A stretch of 24,327 nt of DNA, taken from JAMWCX01 sp964352425 (GTDB lineage Bacteria; Omnitrophota; Gorgyraeia; 2-01-FULL-45-10). The stretch lies in assembly GCA_964352425.1 (NCBI GenBank), contig CAYGRZ010000026.1, positions 1 through 24,327 on the forward strand. Direction: 5' to 3'. Made by a program: the position numbers and the translations under genes. This document shows, piece after piece, positions 19,204 through 24,327 of the stretch. How positions within the stretch are numbered: position 1 is the first letter of the stretch; each line of letters begins with the position of its first letter. The notes beneath the pieces are model-generated. The model ran no database searches. It was given only the letters and a program-made list of their open reading frames with translations, and had not been told where the DNA came from.

Positions 19204-20031
19204 TTATTTCCGTTTTGCAAGGGCCTCTTTCTCCTGCTGCAGCATATACTCGCGCATCTTCTTCATCGCGGCCGACTCTATCTGCCTCACCCTCTCCCTC
19301 GTGATGCCGAAATGTTTGGCCGTGTCACGGAGCGTGTGCGCTACACCTTCCTTCAGGCCGAACCGCAGGTTCAGTATCTTCTGCTCCCTCTTCGACATCC
19401 TCTCAAGAAGGTGTTTTATGCGCTCCGACGTGAAGAAGGCCGAGAGCTCGTCGACCGCGGTAGTCATGTTCTCGTCCTCGATCAGGTCCATGAACTCGGT
19501 CGACCCTTCATCGCCGACGGGCGCATTCAGGCTCGATATGCCGGAGACCATCTTGCTGAGCTGCTTGACGCGCTTCATCGGAAGCCTCATCCTCTTGGCA
19601 ATCTCGTTTAGCCGCGGCCTGCGCTTCAGGGAATTGGTGAGGTGCTCGGTCGTCTTCTTGAACCGCATTAAGAGCTCTATCACGTAGACGGGCATCCGCA
19701 CGGTCTTGCCCTGGTTGGCGATGGCGCGCGAGATGTACTGGCGTATCCACCACGCCGCGTACGTCGAGAAGCGATACCCCTTCTTGGGATTGAACTTCTC
19801 CACGGCCTTCATGAGGCCCAAATTCCCCTCCTCGATGAGGTCAAGCATCGACACGCCGAGGTGGGAATATCTCTTGGCGATGTTGATGACCAGCCGAAGA
19901 TTCGACTGGATCATCCTGGCCCGCGCGGCCTTGTCGCCCTTCTTTATCCTGTTGGCAAGATATATCTCTTCCTCAGCCGTGAGAAGGGGCAGCTTCTTGA
20001 TGTCTTTCAAATAAAGCCTGATAGCATCCAT
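19204..20031 (-). CDS. RNA polymerase sigma-70 family factor (RpoD/SigA-like, short)
   Basis: A 275-residue sigma factor without region 1.1. Region 1.2 is at the start (DAIRLYLKDIKKLPLLTAEE), region 2 at about 40-110 (NLRLVINIAKRYSHLGVSML, LDLIEEGNLGLMKAVEKF, RFSTYAAWWIRQYISRAI), region 3 at about 115-190, and region 4.2 at about 235-262 (TLRDTAKHFGITRERVRQIE). The region 2.4 and 4.2 sequences are close to those of housekeeping sigma factors, so it should read TTGACA/TATAAT promoters such as those found in this window. Its short length fits either a compact RpoD or a group 2 factor (RpoS/SigB-like). Start ATG at 20031 has only a weak ribosome-binding site. Confidence 0.9.
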   Translation of the reverse strand: MDAIRLYLKDIKKLPLLTAEEEIYLANRIKKGDKAARARMIQSNLRLVINIAKRYSHLGVSMLDLIEEGNLGLMKAVEKFNPKKGYRFSTYAAWWIRQYISRAIANQGKTVRMPVYVIELLMRFKKTTEHLTNSLKRRPRLNEIAKRMRLPMKRVKQLSKMVSGISSLNAPVGDEGSTEFMDLIEDENMTTAVDELSAFFTSERIKHLLERMSKREQKILNLRFGLKEGVAHTLRDTAKHFGITRERVRQIESAAMKKMREYMLQQEKEALAKRK

Positions 20032-20056
20032 TTGATAAACTCAAAAGTCAAAACGC

Positions 20057-20119
20057 AAAAGGCAAAATTATAATTCAAAACTCAAAACTTTTGAATTTTA
20101 ACTTTAACTTTTGCCTTTT
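20057..20119. repeat. A/T-rich inverted repeat between ppdK and the sigma gene
   Basis: Perfect 11-bp arms AAAAGGCAAAA (20057-20067) and TTTTGCCTTTT (20109-20119), with inner arms AATTCAAAA (20072-20080) and TTTTGAATT (20089-20097). The left half is A-rich and the right half T-rich, extended on each side by AAAAGTCAAAA and CCTTTTGCC words. It ends 26 bp after the ppdK stop. A similar spacer lies on the other side of ppdK. Confidence 0.7.
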
Positions 20120-20145
20120 TCCTTTTGCCATTTTCCTTTAAACTC

Positions 20146-22908
20146 CTACTTTTTCTTCCCTTCAATAGCCGCCTGCGCCGCCGCCAGCCGCGCTATCGGC
20201 ACGCGGAACGGAGAGCAGCTCACATAGTTCATCTTGACGCGGTGGCAGAATTTCACGCTGTCCGGATCGCCGCCGTGCTCGCCGCAGATACCGACCTTCA
20301 GGTCCTTGCGGACAGAGCGGCCACGGTCGATACCCAACTTCATGAGCTCGCCCACGCCGTCCTGGTCGATCGTCTGGAACGGATCGGCCGGCAGGATCTT
20401 CTCCCTGATATAATCCGGCAGGAAACTGCCGATATCATCGCGGCTGAACCCGAACGTCATCTGGGTAAGGTCGTTGGTGCCGAACGAGAAGAACTCGGCG
20501 GTCTCGGCCATCTGCGCGGCCTGGAGCGCCGCCCTCGGGATCTCTATCATCGTGCCATACATCATCGGCAGGCTCTTCATGCCGAACTTCGCCGTCACTT
20601 CCTTATACACCCTGTCGACGATTCCCTTCTGGTTGTCGAGCTCCGCCTTCGCGCACGTGACCGGTATCATGATCTCGGGATACGCTTTCTTGCCTTCCTT
20701 GATCAGTTCCGCGGCAGCTTCAAGGATGGCGCGAACCTGCATCTCGGATATCTCGGGGTACGTCACGCCGAGGCGCACGCCGCGGTGGCCGAGCATCGGG
20801 TTATTTTCGCGCAGGTCTTCGGCGCGCTTGTTCAGTTCGCTCATGTCGACGCCGAGGTCCTTGGCGAGAGCTTCGAGCTTGTCCTCGCTGTGGGGGACGA
20901 ACTCATGCAGCGGCGGATCGAGGAGCCGGATCGTGACCGGATACCCTTTCATCGCCTCGAGCGTCGCCTTCATATCGCTCTTCACGAACGGGAAGAGCTC
21001 GCCCAGCGCCAGCTTGCGCTCTTCGAGCGTCTTCGACATGATCATCTTGCGCAGGAGGAAGAGCGGCTTATCGCTCCCTTCGCCGTAGAACATGTGCTCG
21101 GTACGGAAGAGGCCTATTCCCTCCGCGCCAAACCTGATCGCCTGCGCCGCATCTTTCGGCGTATCGGCGTTCGTCCTCACCTTCAGGACGCGGTACGTAT
21201 CGACGAGCTTCATGAACTCTGCGTAGGATACGTTATTCTCGAGCGCGGCAACGGTCGGGAGCTTGCCCTGGTAGACAAGACCTGTCGTACCGTTCAGGCT
21301 GATCCACTCGCCTTCCTTGACGACGACGCCCTTCCGCGCCTCGAAAGACTTGTTGTCGTCGGCGATCTCGAGATCCGAACAACCGACGATGCAGCACTTG
21401 CCCCAGCCGCGCGCGACGAGCGCCGCGTGCGAGGTCATGCCGCCCTTGAGCGTGAGGATACCCTGCGCCTTGTGCATGCCGTCAACATCCTCCGGCGAGG
21501 TCTCTTCGCGCACCAATATCACCTTCTCGCCGTTCGCCGCCCATTCGACGGCGTCTTTCGACGTAAATACGGCGCGGCCGATCGCCCCGCCCGGACCGGC
21601 GGGGAGCCCTTTCGCGATCGCCGCCGTTTCCTTCTCGGCCTTCGGGTCGAGCATCGGCAGGAGAAGCTCGACGAGCTGGTTGGGACCGACGCGCATCACC
21701 GCCGTTTCGGCGTCGATCAGCTTCTCTTTATACATATCCATCGCCATGCGGACAGCGGCAGTGCCGTTACGCTTTCCGTTGCGGCACTGGAGCATGAAGA
21801 GTTTCCCCTTCTCGATCGTGAACTCGATATCCTGCATATCGCGATAGTGCTTTTCGAGCCTGTCCTTTATATCATCGAGCTCCTTGTACAGCTTCGGCAT
21901 CAGATGAGCGAGCGTCGGCAGGTGCCTGGACTGGTCGTTCTTCGAGTAATCGTTGATTGGAGCCGGCGTCCTGATCCCCGCGACAACGTCCTCGCCCTGG
22001 GCGTTCACAAGATATTCGCCGTAGAACTGGCCCTCGCCGTTACCGGGGTTACGGCTGAACGCGACACCGGTGGCGCAGGTCTCGCCCATATTACCGAAGA
22101 CCATCGCCTGGACGGTGACGGCGGTACCCCACTCATCCGGGATCCTCTCGATGCGGCGATATTCGATCGCGCGCTTGCCGTTCCACGATGCGAATACGGC
22201 GCCGACGCCTCCCCACACCTGCTCTTCGGCGCTGTCCGGGAATGGCGTGCCGAGGACGTCCTGCACGGTCTTCTTGAAATCGACAATAAGTTTCTTCAGG
22301 TCCGCAGCCGTAAGTTCGGTGTCGGACTTATATCCCTTCGCCTCTTTCGCGTCGTGCAGCTTTTCGTCCAGGATCTTGCGAATGCCCTTGCCGCCCTTCG
22401 GCTCGATGCCGGCAGCCTTTTCCATGACAACGTCGGAGTACATCATGATCAGCCTGCGGTACGCATCATAGACGAACCGTTCGTTGCCGGTAAGCTTCAC
22501 GAGCCCCGGGATCGTCTTGTCTGTAAGGCCGACGTTCAGGACCGTCTCCATCATCCCCGGCATGGACTTGCGCGCGCCGGAACGGACCGAGACAAGGAGC
22601 GGGTTGGCGGGATCGCCGAACGACTTCCCCATGATCTTCTCGACCTGCGCCATCGCCTTTTCGACCTGGCCCTTAAGTTCTTTCGGATAGGTCTTTTTAT
22701 TCTGGTAGTAATAAGTGCACACGTCCGTCGTTATCGTAAAGCCCGGAGGGACCGGCAGCCGCAGCTTCGGATGGCCCGCCATCTCGGCCAGGTTCGCGCC
22801 CTTGCCGCCCAGGAGGTTTTTCATCGACTCGTTGCCGTCGGCCTTGCCGCCGCCGAAGAAATAGACGTACTTCTTTGATTTGCCGCCCGCCGAACCCGCA
22901 CTCTTCAT
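20146..22908 (-). CDS. ppdK: Pyruvate, phosphate dikinase
   Basis: A 920-residue enzyme starting at ATG 22908 with AGGTGAGGG ahead; the frame could extend to 22941. N-terminal ATP-grasp nucleotide-binding region (GKGANLAEMAGHPKLRLPVP and PGMMETVLNVGLTDKT), central phosphohistidine domain with the catalytic His in LTLKGGMTSHAALVARGWGK, and C-terminal PEP/pyruvate TIM barrel with FFSFGTNDLTQMTFGFSRDD and the catalytic Cys in NYVSCSPFRVPIARLAAAQA. It interconverts pyruvate, ATP and phosphate with PEP, AMP and pyrophosphate, for glycolysis or gluconeogenesis. Length is typical (about 870-920). It lies between glyS and the sigma gene, isolated by two A/T-rich repeats. No ppdK-regulatory gene is near. 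Confidence 0.97.
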   Translation of the reverse strand: MKSAGSAGGKSKKYVYFFGGGKADGNESMKNLLGGKGANLAEMAGHPKLRLPVPPGFTITTDVCTYYYQNKKTYPKELKGQVEKAMAQVEKIMGKSFGDPANPLLVSVRSGARKSMPGMMETVLNVGLTDKTIPGLVKLTGNERFVYDAYRRLIMMYSDVVMEKAAGIEPKGGKGIRKILDEKLHDAKEAKGYKSDTELTAADLKKLIVDFKKTVQDVLGTPFPDSAEEQVWGGVGAVFASWNGKRAIEYRRIERIPDEWGTAVTVQAMVFGNMGETCATGVAFSRNPGNGEGQFYGEYLVNAQGEDVVAGIRTPAPINDYSKNDQSRHLPTLAHLMPKLYKELDDIKDRLEKHYRDMQDIEFTIEKGKLFMLQCRNGKRNGTAAVRMAMDMYKEKLIDAETAVMRVGPNQLVELLLPMLDPKAEKETAAIAKGLPAGPGGAIGRAVFTSKDAVEWAANGEKVILVREETSPEDVDGMHKAQGILTLKGGMTSHAALVARGWGKCCIVGCSDLEIADDNKSFEARKGVVVKEGEWISLNGTTGLVYQGKLPTVAALENNVSYAEFMKLVDTYRVLKVRTNADTPKDAAQAIRFGAEGIGLFRTEHMFYGEGSDKPLFLLRKMIMSKTLEERKLALGELFPFVKSDMKATLEAMKGYPVTIRLLDPPLHEFVPHSEDKLEALAKDLGVDMSELNKRAEDLRENNPMLGHRGVRLGVTYPEISEMQVRAILEAAAELIKEGKKAYPEIMIPVTCAKAELDNQKGIVDRVYKEVTAKFGMKSLPMMYGTMIEIPRAALQAAQMAETAEFFSFGTNDLTQMTFGFSRDDIGSFLPDYIREKILPADPFQTIDQDGVGELMKLGIDRGRSVRKDLKVGICGEHGGDPDSVKFCHRVKMNYVSCSPFRVPIARLAAAQAAIEGKKK

Positions 22909-22927
22909 GACCCTCACCTTTCGTTTT

Positions 22928-23007
22928 AAGTCAAAAGGCAAAATGCAAAAGGTAAAATTTCAATTAAAAATTCAAAAGTTTTGACTTTTTACTTGAACTT
23001 TTGACTT
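22928..23007. repeat. A/T-rich inverted repeat between glyS and ppdK
   Basis: Perfect 10-bp arms AAGTCAAAAG (22928-22937) and CTTTTGACTT (22998-23007), with more imperfect A-rich/T-rich pairing inside. It is composed of the same words (AAAAGTCAAAA, AAAAGGCAAAA) as the spacer at 20057-20119. It ends 16 bp after the glyS stop and begins 20 bp before the ppdK start. Confidence 0.7.
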
Positions 23008-23022
23008 TTTCCTTTTTACTTT

Positions 23023-24327
23023 TTACTTAAATCGATCTGTCAGATAATCGACTATCTTCGAGACATCCACCCTGTCCTGCTTCATCGTGTCCCTGTCGCG
23101 GATGGTGACTTTCCTATCGGTGAGGCTGTCCACATCGACCGTGATGCAATACGGCGTACCCGTCTCATCCTGCCTCCTGTAGAGCCTGCCGATCGAAGCG
23201 GTATCGTCATACCTGACCTTCATCCGGAGCTTCAGATCGTCGGTGATCTTATGCGCCAGTTCCACTATCTCCGGCCTGTTCCGCAACAGCGGCAGCACCG
23301 CCGCTTTAAGCGGGGCAAGGCTCTTATGAAGGCCCAACACGACCCTCTTCTGGCCCTTGACCTCTTCCTCCCTGTACGCGTCGAACAGGAACGCCAGTAT
23401 CGAGCGGTCAATCCCGCCCGATGGCTCGATCACGTACGGTATAAATCTTTCCTTCGTCTGGTCGTCGAAATATTCCATATCCTTGCCGCTTAAGGCGGCA
23501 TGCTGCTTCAGGTCGAAATCGGTCCTGTTCGCGATGCCTTCGAGCTCCGACCAGCCGAACGGGAACTTATATTCTATATCGGTGCACGCCTTCGCGTAGT
23601 GCGCAAGCTCATTCTTCTCGTGCTGCCTCTTGCGCAGGTTTTCCGCCCTGATGCCGAACTTCGCGTACCAGTTGAAGCGCTCCTCGACCCACGTGCCGTA
23701 CCACTCCTCATCGGTCCCGGGCTTCACGAAATACTCGATCTCCATCTGCTCGAATTCGCGCGAGCGGAACGTGAAGCTCTTCGTGGTGACTTCATTGCGG
23801 AACGATTTGCCCATCTGGGCGATGCCGAAGGGGACTTTGCGTCTCATGGAATCGAGGACATTCTTGAAATTGACAAATATCCCCTGTGCGGTCTCCGGCC
23901 TCAAATACGTAAGGCTCCCTTCGTCCTCAATGGGCCCCAGATGCGTCTTGAGCATCATGTTGAACTGGCGCGGCTCGGTGATCTCGCCGCCGCACTCCGG
24001 GCACTTCTTTTCGGTGACATGCTCGACTTTGAAACGCTTCCGGCAGGATTTGCAATCTATGAGGGTATCTTCGAAATTGGATACGTGGCCCGAGGCCATC
24101 CAGACTTCAGGCCTCATGAGGATGGCGCAATCAAGGCCTTCGATATCGTCGCGCTCGTAGACATTCGAGCGCCACCAGAGCTCTTTGAGGTTTCTCTTGA
24201 GCTCGGCGCCGAGCGGGCCGTAGTCCCAGGTGGCCGCCAGGCCGCCGTATATTTCACTCGACTGGAAGACGAACCCCCGCCTCTTGCACAAAGAGACGAG
24301 TTTGTCCATCATGTCGGTCTGAGGCTG
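23023..24327 (-). CDS. glyS: Glycyl-tRNA synthetase, homodimeric (alpha2) type, 5' end outside the window
   Basis: Class II synthetase. It begins in the window with QPQTDMMDKLVSLCKRRGFV, and FQSSEIYGGLAATWDYGPLG follows. A zinc-ribbon insert CKSC...CPECGG lies at about 87-107, motif 2 is GKSFRNEVTTKSFTFRSREF, motif 3 is EPSGGIDRSILAFL, and the anticodon-binding domain fills the C-terminus (VVLGLHKSLAPLKAAVLPLL). It charges tRNA-Gly with glycine. The frame is open to the last base and ATG 24312 has no ribosome-binding site, so the true start is probably a few codons beyond the window edge. Confidence 0.95.
   Translation of the reverse strand, partial: QPQTDMMDKLVSLCKRRGFVFQSSEIYGGLAATWDYGPLGAELKRNLKELWWRSNVYERDDIEGLDCAILMRPEVWMASGHVSNFEDTLIDCKSCRKRFKVEHVTEKKCPECGGEITEPRQFNMMLKTHLGPIEDEGSLTYLRPETAQGIFVNFKNVLDSMRRKVPFGIAQMGKSFRNEVTTKSFTFRSREFEQMEIEYFVKPGTDEEWYGTWVEERFNWYAKFGIRAENLRKRQHEKNELAHYAKACTDIEYKFPFGWSELEGIANRTDFDLKQHAALSGKDMEYFDDQTKERFIPYVIEPSGGIDRSILAFLFDAYREEEVKGQKRVVLGLHKSLAPLKAAVLPLLRNRPEIVELAHKITDDLKLRMKVRYDDTASIGRLYRRQDETGTPYCITVDVDSLTDRKVTIRDRDTMKQDRVDVSKIVDYLTDRFK

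Noticed and set aside
20125..22878. 917-codon open frame on the plus strand opposite ppdK
   Set aside because: It is an exact antisense shadow of ppdK, rich in Arg/His/Asp/Leu as expected from reverse-complemented codons, with no motif or ribosome-binding site. ppdK has all family motifs.

Overview
The window most resembles a diderm (LPS-making) uncultured bacterium of the Omnitrophota type. That placement is an inference from gene content and style: LpxA, a beta-barrel porin with signal peptide, a PAC2-family protein, glycine-zipper exported proteins, pyruvate phosphate dikinase beside an alpha2-type glycyl-tRNA synthetase, and intergenic spaces full of short palindromes of kinds often seen in such genomes. 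All real genes I can support lie on the minus strand; plus-strand open frames are shadows.

Read in the direction of transcription (high to low coordinates): glyS (running off the window end), ppdK, a sigma-70 family factor and apt occupy 24327-18663, with two A/T-rich inverted-repeat spacers on either side of ppdK. Then comes the accessory spot, 17255-18482. This is a remnant of an integrated element bounded by an 18-bp direct repeat equal to the first 18 nt of tRNA-Arg(CCT). It carries a DUF4258/DUF2283 toxin-antitoxin-like pair and a 5'-truncated tyrosine integrase whose 3' end runs into the tRNA and stops in its anticodon loop. A PHP-domain phosphoesterase follows.

The middle (16389-11376) holds a porin with a consensus promoter and a long, foldable leader, then a DUF4870-like membrane protein, a DUF3047 protein, a HAMP membrane protein, lpxA and an endonuclease-III-like glycosylase with no normal start codon, most of them touching or overlapping. 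A second consensus promoter (11341-11369) drives an EF-Tu-domain-2-like protein with a histone-like tail, an unknown 82-residue protein, a ferredoxin, an iron-sulfur flavoprotein and an inositol-monophosphatase-family enzyme.

The last third holds a small membrane protein, two paralogous glycine-zipper exported proteins, a GlcD-type FAD oxidase, an exported thermonuclease, then an apparent operon PAC2 - AsmA-like - Wzx-type flippase - 55-residue protein - four-helix membrane protein, and finally a DUF134 regulator between two related long palindromes. Several sigma-70-type promoters (TTGACA/TATAAT style, 16-17 bp spacers) are clear by eye. One of them, before the PAC2 gene, implies a leaderless mRNA. 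Nothing amounts to a defence system or CRISPR array. The element fused to the 5' end of tRNA-Arg is the most notable structure.
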